The notes: a model not told the origin generated them from the sequence alone. Shown: positions 43,186-55,686, counted from the first letter of the stretch. The stretch: 57,500 nucleotides of DNA from Glandiceps talaboti (GCF_964340395.1 NC_135549.1:25212342-25269841); one strand, 5' to 3'. Made by a program: numbers and translations.

Positions 43186-43937
43186 GGTAGAAAAGTTGAT
43201 CCAGAACGAAAGAATGATCCCATGTAATCAGTATCCCCAAATTCGATGATGACCGATGTGACCACAGAGCCACACGCTCCAAGTGTCCATTTTGACGTAA
43301 TACTAGTATTCACTTCAACAAAGCTATGTGACTTTGACTTTGATTTATTTTGTACATTTCTTAAGTTGTATTTGGGTCGGTGGTCAATACACATATTGCT
43401 ATTATAATTCAATGACCCAGGATTGAAAACATGGCGCTTTTAATGTCCCCCTCCTCTTTCAGTGTGATTTTTAGGATTAACCATAGCACTGCACTGCACT
43501 GTACTGCGATATGCAAAGGTCGACGACCCGCTGTGTTGGTACATGTGTACATAGACGTTGGCTAGTATATATACGCTCACCGCAAATTCTGTGTGTAACG
43601 CAGTTAAAATGTAGTTTTGTCGGTTTTATCATTAACACGTCCTCGATATTGTACGTATTCGCGCATGGTACACTGACCCAACACCAAGTTATCGGTGTAA
43701 TTGATTTTTGGTATTTACCCATCATGTAAATCTTCACCCATCATCTATACCCTACTCATAATGTACTTCAGACTTTAGCAACCGAAATATGATACATCAA
43801 CCGTAAATATTTGACTACTATACCTTGTGATCACGAAGTCATGAACAGTAAACTTATAGGACTACGCCCCCAAGCGAAAACAAGAGGCAATGTCTCAATG
43901 CAATGCCAAAATCCCAAACATGATTAAAACATTAGAC

Positions 43938-45730
43938 ATAATAATAATAATAATTTATAATAATAATAATAATAATAATTTATTTATAAAGCGTCAGTAT
44001 CCACAAAAAATGTGATCAAAGACGCTGTAAGCAATTCATACAATACAAATATCAGTTAAAAAGCAGTTTTAAAAAGTAAAGTTTTAACATTGGATTTAAA
44101 AGCAGATAAGGTAGGTGACTGACGGATGTTGAGTGGGAGATTATTCCAGAGAGTGGGAGCAGCAACACTAAAAGCACGATCACCATATGTCTTAGTACGT
44201 GATCGAATGGGGCAGAGTTTGAACTGATCAGCTGACCTTAAATTACGACGTGGAACGTATAGTTCTATCATCTCAGAAAGATAAATTGGTCCAAGCCTAT
44301 GAATGGATTTAAAAATAAGAACTAAAATCTTAAAAACAATACGTTCAGAAACAGGTAACCAATGCAACTGATATAAAATTGGAGTGATGTGAAAGGTGAT
44401 TTTGGAACGAGTTACAATTCTAGCAGCAATATTTTGAATACGTTGAATACGGTTGATTAGGTACTTCGGAAGCCCCAAATAAAAGTGAATTACATAAATC
44501 TATTCGAGGTGTAATGAATGCATGAACTGATTGCTCAGTAGCAGGTTGAGATAAATATTTGCGGATAAGCGCAATACGACGCAAATGAAAAGTGGCAGAA
44601 CGGCAGATCTGTCCAATATGGCTATATGCGGCTTCATTGTCAGACAAGAGTCAAGGATCACTCCAAGGCTCTTGGCCTGACAATGGACGGGAATCAGAGC
44701 ATCGCCAACACGAATTTCTGTAATCGCTCTAGTGGACAGATCACCCGAAGTAGCAGAAAAAATAACAAATTCAGTCTTATCATCATTCAAACACAAGAAA
44801 TTTTCAGACATCCAAGACCTGACATCAGAAATACAAAGTTCAAGATTAGAAACCATTCTAGCTTCATTATCTATAGTACAAGACATATAAAGTGAAGAGT
44901 CATCTGCATAAAAACTATAGAGACATCCATGACTTGAAACTAATTCACCTAATGGAGAAGTGTACATATTAAAAAGTATAGGTCCTAGAACCGATCCCTG
45001 TGGTACCCCAGTGTCAAGCGGGTAGAATGGTGACTGGGTGGAATTCACAAGTACACACTGACTGCGATTGGAGAGGTAGGACTGAAACCACATGAGGACA
45101 CTATCTGAAAGACCAAAACGGTCTCTTAAGCGATTCAGTAAAATAGAATGGTTCACAGTGTCAAATGCTGCGGAAAGATCAAGCAATACCAAGAAGACGT
45201 CCCTTTTCTCATCAAGAGAGAGCAAGATGTCATTTGTTACTTTAAGGAGAGCAGTCTCTGTACTATGTCCTGGTTTGTACGCAGATTGCAATGGCTCGTC
45301 CAGTGAATAGTTTACAATGTGGGAAGTCAGCCTCCTGGCAACAATACGTTCTAAAGTCTTCGACAAAAACGGCAAGTTAGATACAGGGCGGTAATTTTTA
45401 AGAACTTCTTGATCAAGAGATGGCTTTTTAATGAGAGGTTTAACGACGGCTTCCTTAAAATGAGCGGGTACTACACCATACCGTAGAGAATTATTGAAGA
45501 TTTCGGTAATGTGCGGTAACAATACTTGTATAACGTCAGGGTGTTTGAAGATCTTGGTTGGAATCGGGTCAAGGCAGCAAGTAGATGAAGGCGATGAACG
45601 AATGATCGTGTTAATTTCATCATCAGTAGTAGTTTTAAAAGCATCTAGGCGACAATTGGGTTTCAATTCAGCAACAGGTTGTGAATAGTGGTGATTAGAA
45701 TTTCCAGGTACAGTGCCCAGGTTCAAGGTT
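43938..45730 (-). pseudogene. CR1/L2-like LINE, 5' truncated and frameshifted
   Basis: Minus strand. The main open frame (45726-44500) encodes a reverse transcriptase: YRPVSNLPFLSK (block near residue 112), LLDLSAAFDTVNH (first catalytic Asp), GVPQGSVLGP, and FYADDSSLY (catalytic Asp pair, near 44890-44915), followed by the thumb. Two frameshifts near 44650 and 44475 move the C-terminal region into other frames; its end (44478-44056) carries the LHWLPV motif typical of CR1/L2/Rex-type elements. The 3' end is an (ATT)n tail at 43938-43980, a terminal microsatellite as CR1/L2 elements leave. The endonuclease domain is missing. This is a dead copy but a recent one, with few lesions. Confidence 0.85.
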
Positions 45731-45759
45731 AGAGACTTGACGCGATTTAATTAATGAGT

Positions 45760-46600
45760 CACTACATAATGTGTCGATCCTCCCCTTATCCCATTTTCTC
45801 AAATATGGTCAGAGAACCGATTTATAAAAAGTTACCCCCCCCTCCCAGTAATTACTGAAGGCTCCCTAAGATACATCGTGTTGTTCAGCCCTGTCAAATG
45901 AACACAAAAACGATGCTGGTTGTATATTTAAATGTACGTATATATACAATCATGTGCCAGTTCAAAGAAAGAGCTCCTGGAAATTAAATGTACGACATGG
46001 TACGTTTTCTTAGGCTTGGACAAAGTGTTCACGGCACTGCTAGACCCATATGCCACATTTTGCGATATTTTGGTTTTCCTACCTTTGTTTATTTTGCATT
46101 TTAGAGGTGGCAAAGTATTTATTGCTTGATATTTGTAATCAATCAGTTGCATTTATATTCATAACAAGCAGTGCGGCCTAATATTATTTCAAAGAAACGG
46201 TATATGATAAAAGACATTAGCACAAAACATAAGAGGAAAACAGGGTTTGTGTTTCCGACAACATGGCCTCAGAATATAGGCAAATGTACTAGGTCGGTCG
46301 GTCGTGAGTTTATTTTATTTCATTTTACATTTTTTATTTTTTTTATTTTTGAACAATGTTGCCTCGATCCAAAAACAAACAAAATGTCGGTCAGAATACC
46401 TCTTCTGTAATGGGTACAGACATCGCTGGGGAAAGAAAACAGACCTGCATGCAGGTCAAGAAGACAAATAATTTCTTATCTTTTTGTTTTAAATGTTTAA
46501 AAAAATGTTTAGGGTCGAAGGCTTAAACTAGGGTCAGTCAGATTATCGGTAACACAATTTTTTTATTTGGCCTAATTATTTATTTTGTTCTGTATTGTTC
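45760..46600. other. Non-coding region with dispersed repeat fragments
   Basis: No gene recognised. At 46423-46475 a phrase of about 53 bp (gctggggaaagaaaacagac and onward) is shared with 26063-26115 in intron 13 of gene C. At 46500-46560 a segment is shared in inverse orientation with 4213-4285 (the aaactagggtc phrase). Confidence 0.45.
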
Positions 46601-46603
46601 AAT

Positions 46604-46855
46604 GTTGAATAAGCCGTTTTTCGTCTGGCGGCAGATCTCACGAGATCCCGCCTGAGCCATTGCAAACAAAGCAACCAAGTGAGGGTGGTCAAGCTGAAAG
46701 TGCTAAACTCTTAGCAACACTATTGTTCTCAACATCATCGCACCTGGCTACGGCGTAAGCTTGACCATGATTACATGTTTGGCAACCGTTGTTGGTAAGC
46801 ATATTTGCATATCTCGCGAGATCTGCAACGAGACGTAAAATCCCTTATTGAATAG
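46604..46855. mobile_element. MITE-like element with imperfect terminal inverted repeats
   Basis: Arms of about 42 bp at 46605-46646 and 46811-46855 share gaataag, then tttt.cgtct and gcagatctc.cgaga in inverted order, with mismatches. The interior of about 165 bp is non-coding. No clear target duplication could be settled. Confidence 0.4.
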
Positions 46856-46859
46856 AATT

Positions 46860-47630
46860 CAAGAAATGACCCGTACTACTGATCGGAAATTCCGGATCCC
46901 ACACTTTCTCAAATTCACAGACGTGTTCTTCCGCCATGAACTGTCTTTACAGACCATGAATACCATGTGATGCGTGGAGCCTTACTAAATAACACGTTGA
47001 AGTAATACATGTACAAGGGAAAGAAATGTATATTCCAACTATCGCATTGATGCCGTTTTTTCCAAACTGAAAATATAAAATAGGGATGAGGTCACTAACA
47101 AGGGAAGATAATTTAATATATATGTATAACTATTTACGTGTACACATGTCCGCATTTCCTGTCCATGTTGGCAATTTGTTGCACACTACTACGGTAGTGA
47201 AATCTCCACAAACACATTGAGAGGATGTGTTCTAGTCGACGAGAACGTCAACTGTATTGCCAGCAATCGCTTTCCTCATTCCAAAGATGTTACACTCTAT
47301 GATATAATGTGTTACTGAAGGCCAGTGCACTTTGACATTTGACGGTCACAACGACCGCAGTCAACTGATGGTATGCAGTTCTTATTTCAAACCATTTAGA
47401 CGTCTATGCTTAAAACACTGCAACAAATGAATGTATGTGGACGTATGCAGGGTATACAAGCATTAATTGGTTCCAATAGGGCTATTTCTGTAGTTGGGTC
47501 TTTGATAAAGCGGTGTATCTTGGTATATTGTCTCTGAAACGGTCTCAGTCACTCTCTCGAGATATGTGGACTTCCAAACCAAAGCTAAAACCATGACATG
47601 CATGAAGTGGTAAGTGTATCAACTAATTTT
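46860..47630. other. Region without recognisable features
   Basis: No exon-like frames with family resemblance, RNA genes or repeats seen on either strand. Confidence 0.35.
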
Positions 47631-47633
47631 GTC

Positions 47634-47883
47634 ACTCACTCACTCACTCACTCACTCACTCACTCACTCACTCACTCACTCACTCACTCACTCACTCACT
47701 CACTCACTCACTCACTCGCTCGCTCACTCACTCACTCACTCACTCACTCACTCACTCACTCACTACAGATAACGAAATGATCTAGCGAACCTTTTGTCTG
47801 TTATCGTTCATGCTTTTTTACTCATTTTTCTCTCACTCACTCACTCACTCACTCACTCACTCACTCACTCGCTCGCTCGCTCA

Positions 47884-47930
<47 letters not shown>

Positions 47931-47945
47931 TCTGTCTGTCTGTCC
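47634..47945. repeat. (CACT)n, (CTCA)n and (CA)n microsatellites
   Basis: Two tetranucleotide arrays of the same motif (47634-47764 and 47830-47886) separated by about 65 bp, then (CA)n 47894-47928 and a short CTGT run. Confidence 0.95.
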
Positions 47946-48315
47946 ATTTTGCATATATTTATCTTGAACGCACAATCTTCAATGTGAGAGTATTTTCAAA
48001 TTCAATCAGGACTTCTTTTACACGCGATTGAAAAAAATGTTATTAAATCATGCATATGTTAAAACTACCTTTACAACCATACATACATACTTATACAAAT
48101 ATACAGAATTCAAGAAGATTGTTGAATATACTTGAAATCTGATAACAGTAAATTTTCCATTCCATATTTATACACATGCATACCATTCCATATGATTCGT
48201 TGGAATCGGTTAGGCTGTAATGCAATCACATTGTAAACAGTTTTGAGCAAAAAAGATCATTCTCTCATTTGAATGAAGGAGGGGGTAAATAGACAGACAC
48301 ACGCACACAATCACA

Positions 48316-48515
48316 CATACATTCGTACATACATACATACATACATACATACATACATACATACATACATACATACATACATACATTTGTACATACATAC
48401 ATACATACATACATACATACATACATACATCCATACATACATACATACATACATGCATGCATACATACATACATACATACATACATACATACATACATAC
48501 ATACATACATACATG
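48316..48515. repeat. (CATA)n microsatellite
   Basis: About 200 bp of ACAT units with occasional GCAT, CCAT and TTGT interruptions. Confidence 0.95.
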
Positions 48516-48519
48516 TACA

Positions 48520-49835
48520 CTGCTTCTGTCATTACATTCGGGGACATGTCATTAGAATATGTCATCAGCTTGCTTTCATGATTTGCCCTGCTTAGTAGCA
48601 CAGCTGGGTATTTCTTGGGTTAATATTATCCTTTTCCATTTAGTGGTAGCTTTCCGATACAAATTCAGCATTTAACCATTCTTTTCGGTTGCATATACGC
48701 AGCGCAGTTAAGTTGAACCCGAACAGTCATTCAGAGTACTGACACAGAAGTTCCTGTGTTCAGAGTAACCGTTGATAAAGAGCTATTAAGCGATTTTTTT
48801 TATATGTGTAAACTTCAGAGAGAGAATGCCATAATATGTTTCATTTCTGAATCTTCGTCTGAAAGACCCATGACATGAAATGTTGAATTCCAAACAAAAT
48901 ATTTGGAATATGTATAAACCGATCGCCTGCTGAGCTGCGATATTTCTTTTTTCTCTGTCGTTTATTTCCCTTCGTTTGGGATGCATGTGTAGTATTTAAG
49001 TATATTGAGGCCTAGAAAAAAAATGCCTGGTTCCGGTTACCCGACCCTACCTACTTTTTCACTGCCAACCCTAAACTTTTTTTTTTAACATATTCGAGAA
49101 AAAATTGTGAAGTCACGCCAGAAATAGTCATCAACATAAACAAATGTAAGCTGTTCTTCCTTCCAATTTGTAATGGTTTTACATCTGATGGGAAGAAACT
49201 AATAACAAAACTATGAAAATCACAACTACCTGAACTTGACACTCACATAATATATATATATATAATGGAGGAAATATACAATGCTTTAAAAGAGGTATAG
49301 CAAATTTACTGTCACTGTGCTTCTTTTTCGAAAAGCGAGTCAAAGCAATCAGTGCTGATCACAAGGTTTCATGTTGAGATAGACACCATAAAGATAACAC
49401 ACAAACATCGCTACACTTACAGTACACTGTGTGGACTCTGTATTTAGTTAATGATATAAACAGTAACACCATTCACACTACTACACAATGTATGATCTGT
49501 TGTGGTTCAAACAAAATTCATGGTCACATACTCAATTCCCATATTACATGTGCACCTAAAAATACTGTCAATATTACTGAAACAGTACATCCTGTATGCT
49601 TTTTTTATTTAAACTTGAACAGATTCTACCAACTTTCACTAACTGCTGACAATGCTATAATGATAATAATACTAATAACATCTTTAATTCGCTTTTGGGA
49701 AAAACACTGTAAAACATGTCTGAAGAAATCTTGATAGGTATTAGTTAAGAATGCTATTCCAGAACTGACACATTAATGAAGAGAAATAGAGGGGTTTTAA
49801 AAAAAGGTTATTGTGATAATGGTGACAATAGCGAC
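48520..49835. other. Region without recognisable genes
   Basis: A 101-codon plus-strand frame at 49429-49734 has several cysteines and a hydrophobic stretch, but its composition is that of AT-rich non-coding DNA, and there is no family match or splice context. A low-complexity segment at 49015-49090 weakly resembles the dispersed repeat at 46500-46560. Confidence 0.35.
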
Positions 49836-49841
49836 TACAAC

Positions 49842-49990
49842 AATGGTGGTGGTGGTGGTGGTGGTGGTGGTGGTGGTGGTGGTGGTGATGATGACGGTGG
49901 TGGTGGTGGTGATGGTGGTGGTGGTGGTGGTGGTGGTGGTGATGGTGATGATGATGGTGGAGATGATGTGGATGATGATGATGATGATGT
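49842..49990. repeat. (GGT)n / (GAT)n trinucleotide array
   Basis: About 150 bp of GGT with interspersed GAT, becoming GAT at the right end. No coding context. Confidence 0.95.
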
Positions 49991-51065
49991 GAAAGAAACG
50001 AAACTAAGGTCATCATAACAAGATAATACTGCAATGTTCGATCGCGAGTCGGTGTTGGAGTTTGTCAGACATCTTACATGTATATCAAGAAGCCATATGT
50101 GACATGTCTCTCTGTATACAGTGTCTGTGATTCAACCACGCCAATGTCATTGATTAATGGTGTGTTCTGACCCGATTCTATATTTATGGTTTCTCCAAAT
50201 TGACTGCAACTATTAACGTCGGTATAAATTTCATAGTACAAACTGTCTATATTAATAACCTGTGCCATCGAATTGGTAGGTTTTTTATTAAAATGACAAA
50301 GAAGCTCTGACTCGTGGAACACTTTAGAGGCTACGTTAGTAATTCAATGGCAGCGTATACCTTAATACATGTAATTCGTTGTGTTACTCATTGTAGTTTG
50401 TACCACAGTTGACTTTTACCGTTGTCAACATGATCGATCCATGCTTTTAAAGGCATTATCTTATCAATTGTTCAGTGTGTTTACAAACTGTCTTTGTTTA
50501 CTAATGTCGTTGGAGCCACAGTTGAGTGGGTATAAATCATACCTCGTCAATGTTCTGGCTGATGACACAAACGGTCATGCGCTAACCCCTGGCACCACCA
50601 ACCAAGGATCATCGGTTCTATTGATTTTCATGTTTCTGAAGACTATTTTGCCCGATATCAAACTTATACATTGCATTTATGAAATCTGGCAAAAAATAAA
50701 AATAACGCCCTCTATGGTTGGATCAGAGAAACAACCTCACTAGTGGTTAGAAAACCATAGTTTGTCGCTGAAATTCAGCACATATGATCAATCAAATGTT
50801 TCATGTGATCTTTCTGACATTTCTCTTTCGCCCAGACTTTAAATAGTAAAATAACAGCAATGGCACTGTAGCACAACTACAGTTTGATGTTGCTATATGC
50901 GTGCTCTTGCTGCTAGGCATATTTGCATACATTATATGAATATTTATTCACTTACCTACCCATCCCTGTTATCTTTGTAATATGCTCCATCACTTCACTG
51001 TTGCTAAGGGCGTGGCCATGGTTGCTAGGGCCAATTGTGGCGTAATGTTTTCACCAATAACTGCA
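49991..51065. other. Region without recognisable genes
   Basis: No gene family recognised. The right part (about 50985-51065, with gttgctaagggcgtggcc and gttgctagggcc) looks like the leading part of the repeat that follows. Confidence 0.35.
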
Positions 51066-51697
51066 GAATAACACCTCCAGAACCATCCCCACCAAGTTTC
51101 AATCCCATTCACCATGCAGTTTCAAGATATAAGTTTTTAACCAAAATTGAAATTTTTAGACCTAATTTGCATATCGCCTATGTGATCATCACGTTGTGAA
51201 TACAGCTTCATTTACACATCCCAAGATGCATCTCCACTGAATTCTTGCCCAATCTGCTCGATCGTTTTGGAATTATAGATTTTTTGCCCAAAAAGACACA
51301 TTTTTAGATCTAATTTGCACATCACTGATGGTATCATCATGTCATGAACAATTCTTAATCTGCATGTCTGAAAATGTTCCCACGAAATTTCAGACCAATC
51401 TACTTCGTACTTTTGGAATTAAAGATTTTTGACTAAACACACACATTTTCAGACCTAATTTGCATATCGATGATGGGATCATCATGTCATGAACAATTCT
51501 AAACAAATCTAAACACCCACAAGAAGGTTCTCACCATATTTCAGACCGATCTGCCCAGTACTTTTTGAGTTTAAGTTTTTTGACCACAAATCACATTTTT
51601 GATCCAAATCATACCATGGTAGTAAGATCATTTTGATTTGAACAATTTCTCAACTAGATACCCAAGGTAATATCCACCCATCGAATATCATGGCAAT
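51066..51697. repeat. Tandem repeat with a unit of about 147 bp, four diverged copies
   Basis: The landmark agacctaatttgcatat starts at 51158, 51306 (agatctaatttgcacat) and 51451, spacings of 148 and 145 bp, with a more diverged fourth copy near 51600. Each unit also carries gatcatcatgtcatgaacaat, a ccaaatttcagaccaatctg-like phrase and a ggaattaaagatttttgac-like phrase. It probably ends at the (CA)n array at 52079, interrupted by the MITE at 51700. Confidence 0.8.
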
Positions 51698-51699
51698 TA

Positions 51700-52038
51700 G
51701 TCTAGGTCCTGACAGGGACTACTATGTACTACAATCCCAGTCTAGTCAATCCCCTTGCTTGAGCACAGATATCTGTGCTCCCCCCCCCCATGGCAGTCAT
51801 ATAAACATGATGACGATGTGACGTACCCACGTGATTTTTAATAGTTTAAATGGACTAGAGGTATCATTGTCGAACCTGAATCAGCTGTACAAGTGAATAT
51901 TAATGAGCGATGACGACAGCCTGTCAATTTGTGATGGATTACTACTGACATGCAGGCGTTTGCCCTTTGCTCACCATGGGGGTTAAACCACATTTAACAC
52001 CTTGTAGTACGTACTACGATTCCTGTCAGAACCTAGAC
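51700..52038. mobile_element. MITE-like element, 339 bp, TA target duplication
   Basis: Inverted ends of about 38 bp (gtctaggtcctgacagg at the left; the right end reads the complement with a few differences), directly flanked by TA on both sides (51698-51699, 52039-52040). TA duplication and size fit a Tc1/mariner-type non-autonomous element. No transposase inside. It sits inside the tail of the tandem repeat. Confidence 0.65.
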
Positions 52039-52075
52039 TACATGGCAATCAGTCCAGCAGTTTGGACTTAAGTTG

Positions 52076-52078
<3 letters not shown>

Positions 52079-52132
<54 letters not shown>

Positions 52133-52136
52133 ACAA

Positions 52137-52167
<31 letters not shown>

Positions 52168-52190
52168 CAGACAGACAGGAAGACAAAGAA
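52079..52190. repeat. (CA)n microsatellite with (CAGA)n end
   Basis: About 85 bp of CA followed by CAGA units. It follows the phrase ggcaatcagtccagcag, which continues the repeat interrupted by the MITE, so the array appears to be the 3' end of that repeat family. Confidence 0.9.
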
Positions 52191-52645
52191 AGACAGACAG
52201 ACACTTTGCCATGCGTATAGTACTATAACTGAACCTTATCAATTCAGTTGTGCTAATAAAAGTACCATCAAACATGTCTACACACTTTCTTTTTTCTGTT
52301 TTCAAATAAGCCTCTGACCAACCCACCTGTTTAAAGGTGATTCAAAATGCTCACATTCACTATCGCTAATTTGCTAGACTACATGTTTGTGAAATGCATT
52401 CTGGTTTTAAAACTTTTCAAAAGCGTCTGCAAACACCTTAAAATGACCTTTTTTCAGTCACTTCCCTTCGGATTTACTTCGAGAGTTTTCGGGTATTTCC
52501 GGTCCCACCTAGACCACGGGATTTTATGACGTCATAAGGAGACATGGTTAGCACGTAGCCTATGACGAGCGTAGTCAACAGGTGAATAAAACTCAACAGC
52601 ATTGTGAAAAAATACATTGCTGGTGGTTGTAATAGACATCAGTAA

Positions 52646-53029
52646 ACAAAAACTACACTCTACATGTCTTATTAACCAACATTTACCGATATTTACTCAC
52701 ACTTTCTCACTAATTGGCAGTGTCTGTGGGTATAAATGCTAAAATATTATCTCCCCATAATTATGGCAAAATTAATCAAAACGGCTAGACTAGATATTTA
52801 TAAACACTTGTAATGTCGCGTGTTTCACATTCATTGACTTTTATTTATCTGATTTTTTATTATTTGCCGACAAGAAGCATTACGATACCGTCGTGACGTT
52901 TGACGGCATCCCCGGGCCAAGGACGGCATATTTTAGCCCAATCGTACTCGCGTCGCCTTTTGAACAGTGCATTTAACAACAAAGTAAACATATTTCATCT
53001 CGAATAAATATACTAACTATTAGAATACC
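52646..53029. repeat. Left copy of a large inverted repeat (about 384 bp)
   Basis: Reverse complement of 57121-57500, with scattered mismatches and small indels. Shared landmarks include actacactctacatgtctta, ggtataaatgctaaaatatt and gtcgccttttgaac. The inner end stops at or next to the ATG at 53031, where integrase sequence begins. The outer end cannot be fixed because the right copy runs out of the window. Confidence 0.85.
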
Positions 53030-53030
53030 A

Positions 53031-53621
53031 ATGGGAAACTTCAAGAAGGCGTATCGGGACAGCAAATCGGCAAGTATCAATTTTCATCTGCGAGAATTAG
53101 CATCGAAACGAAATATTGCAATAAAGATGGCAATTGACAACATTAAAGTCGCACAGAAAAAAATGAAAGAGCACTATGACAAGAGAGCTGTGCAACACGA
53201 ATTCACAATAGGGGATATAGTTTATTTATATAACCCAGCAGTAAAACCAGGGAGAGCTAGAAAGTTTCACAAATATTATAGGGGTCCATATCGAATTGCT
53301 GATTTCATACCGCCACTCAATTATCGATTGCGATACGTTCATTCGGGAAAGTTATATCCTAAATTAGTACACCATAACAGACTAAAAAAGGGTTCACTCC
53401 GATCTACATCCTTAGAAGGTAGTACCCCGGATGTCGATCTCGGTGATACGACAACGGACACGGACACGCAATCACCACGGAATTCGGGTGGTTTCGTTCC
53501 TCATCGCCGTTCACCTACGCCCACATCACCATCAACAGAAACTGATAGCACAGAAAGTCGAAATAGCGACTCGTCTTCTGTAAGCGCAGAAAGTCAAAAT
53601 AGCGACTCGGCTTATCTGTAA
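53031..53621 (+). pseudogene. C-terminal part of a Ty3/Gypsy integrase, 5' truncated
   Basis: The frame shows the end of an LTR-retrotransposon integrase: a helical segment (AQKKMKEHYDKRAV, near residues 43-56), then the GPY/F module (FTIGDIVYLYNP and YYRGPYRIADF, residues 58-92), then a Ser/Thr/Asp-rich linker with a repeated SxSAESQNSDS-like phrase. Protease, reverse transcriptase, RNase H and the integrase catalytic core are absent; the sequence starts exactly at the edge of the left inverted repeat. The ATG at 53031 is simply the first Met, not a natural start. The frame closes at 53621 before the chromodomain, which lies in another frame. Old or new copy is unclear. Confidence 0.75.
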
Positions 53622-53668
53622 GCGCTTCGATTCGGCACTCGAACGATAATCGATATAGATTTAGATAA

Positions 53669-53935
53669 GCGCGCGCGTCTTCACGAGTACCTATTGATTA
53701 TGACAGTGATAGTTTAGCAGGAGAAAATGAACCTACAGGGAACGATACATATTATCGCATTGATAAGATTTTACGCGGACGGCACAAAAACGGTATTTTG
53801 GAATACTTAGTGAAATGGGAGGGGTATCCAAGTTCAGAGAATTCATGGATACCGGAATCTTATTTGAACGATGAAGCGATTAAATCTTTACGCGATAATC
53901 CGGTTATAATTACAGGTAAACAACGCTCTACTTAA
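53669..53935 (+). pseudogene. Chromodomain of the Gypsy integrase, separated by frameshift and stop
   Basis: In a different frame from the integrase segment, 53750-53905 encodes a chromodomain: YYRIDKIL at the start, LVKWEGYP in the middle and SWIPESYL at the end, with the aromatic positions of the methyl-lysine cage in place. A TAA at 53666-53668 in this frame and the frame change near 53600-53620 separate it from the integrase segment. Chromodomains at this position direct integration of chromoviruses to modified histones (family knowledge). The stop is at 53933-53935. Confidence 0.8.
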
Positions 53936-54028
53936 TAGTTTATGCGGCTTCGGGATCTTTCACTTATTTTAAGTTAGTTTAAGGGATTTATATTTGCCAA
54001 GCCCTATAACAGTCGCTCGCACATTTTA

Positions 54029-54989
54029 ATGTCCACTTATTATTATTTTGAGTCGTTAGATGCTAATTGCCAGCCTAATAAGACGATTACTTATGAACAT
54101 ATTTTGAATGTTCCTGTTTTATCTACGTTGTATAACAAGGAATTTGACACGTCACTGTTTGACTATACTTTCAATGACACACTAACTATGCAACTACCTC
54201 AGGTTACGTTGTTCACGGAAAGTTGGAATAATTAAGTCTTTGTTCAGGGATAATAGATTAAAATTGGAATTGAATAGGGTTTCACAGGTATTGAGAAACC
54301 ATTCCGATATATACTTAACTCCCATGGATGAATTTAGTAATTATGTGGATAGTACCTTAGTTAAGGGTGATTCTTGGTTTGATTGGTTCGATATTCCAGG
54401 ATATGTTAGTGTCATCTTCAACGTTATAACCATTTCAGCTGTGATATATTTATTTTTTAGGGTTAGACAGCTTTCTATAACTCTTGCGATTTTGAGTGCC
54501 AGTCCTATACGTGCACAAAATATACCGTGGGATTCAGTTGGCTCCGTGTTGACGACAGAAGCCGGCACTGTTGTTGACGGCGGAACCAGCGATATCCTAC
54601 TTAATGCTATTGCGGTAGTTGGACTGGGACTGATTGTCATATTGTGTTATAAGTGTAGCTTTAAATGTTTTAGATTTTGGAAGAAATGTTTCTGTCCAGT
54701 TAAAGTACCTATAGACGCAAAACTTTTGTTCTTGACTAATTCTAAGGAATGTCAAACTGACTTTGATACACAGGCTGATAGCGATTGTTTAGATATGCGC
54801 GAAATTATTATAGAGCCGCTCAGCGAAGATAGTTTGCTTGCTGTGAATGCAAATAGCAGCGTAGTGGTAGCCGATGTTCATTCAGACATCCCTGACACTC
54901 CTCTTCTTCGCCCTGCTAGCATTGCTGCCACCCCTGTAAGAGATAAGACCTCCCCTGTAAAAGATACTCCCTCATGGTCATTATTTTAG
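54029..54989 (+). pseudogene. Env-like membrane protein ORF downstream of pol, broken
   Basis: Two adjacent frames (54029-54235 and 54240-54989), the first ended by a stop and the second offset, look like one former membrane protein. The second has two hydrophobic segments, near residues 55-75 (preceded by a Trp/Asp-rich SWFDWFDIP) and 115-135, a Cys-rich juxtamembrane patch (CYKCSFKCF) and a long acidic, Ser/Pro-rich tail. Its place after pol and before the 3' LTR matches an env gene. The surface-exposed part is short or missing, so it may be another accessory protein. No named family recognised. Non-functional as it stands. Confidence 0.5.
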
Positions 54990-55686
54990 GTCTTGCTTCG
55001 CTGACATTAAATTTTGGATTTCTTTTTGGATATTGACTACGATTTTTGACTACGGACTTGACTTGCATTCTAATTGCAGGAATGCTATATTTTACTATAC
55101 TTTTTGTAGAACATTCAGTTGCATTTATGATTTACAATTATTTTAATCTAATGTGTATTTGCTTTTCATTTACGGGTATTGAACGAATGATTTTAAGACG
55201 AACATTTAGACTTTTATCATGTTTCACGACTTATGCTGTCGTCTGTTAGATTTTTATGTTCGTGACATTTTGTTTTCTTGAGATTTTTTTTCATATATAT
55301 TTACAGGACTGATCACTACTGTCAATTACAGTATTCCATAATCAATATTTATATTGGACTACATCAAGTGCTATGTTTACTTTCATGTTTATTCAAGATA
55401 TATGTCAACATTGCTAAGCTATTTTGATTACTTCTTTGATTTCATACTTGGTTTACATTTTAATTTATTCTATGTATACATACATTTATCTCTATATGTT
55501 TATATACTCTGTATTTAACATTCCTTGAGACGTTTTTACATGATTACCAATTACATAACGTATCTATGCAACGGTGTTACTTTGTTGTTATATAAAGAAA
55601 AACACAAAAACAAATTTACAAGAAAGTTTTGGCTATGCCATTCGTCATGTTTCTCCAGTTCTCAAGTCGCGGGTCGCTCCTTTAGG

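Noticed and set aside
44626-45688. Plus-strand frames within the LINE
   Set aside because: They are antisense shadows of the reverse transcriptase frame.
49429-49734. 101-codon plus-strand frame with several Cys
   Set aside because: AT-rich composition, no domain resemblance, no splice or promoter context; a chance frame is the better explanation.
52646-53029. 5' LTR of the Gypsy element
   Set aside because: It does not resemble the 3' LTR at 55701-56141, and its partner copy is inverted, not direct.
54341-54640. Minus-strand frame of 99 codons
   Set aside because: Antisense to the env-like ORF, with no family resemblance.
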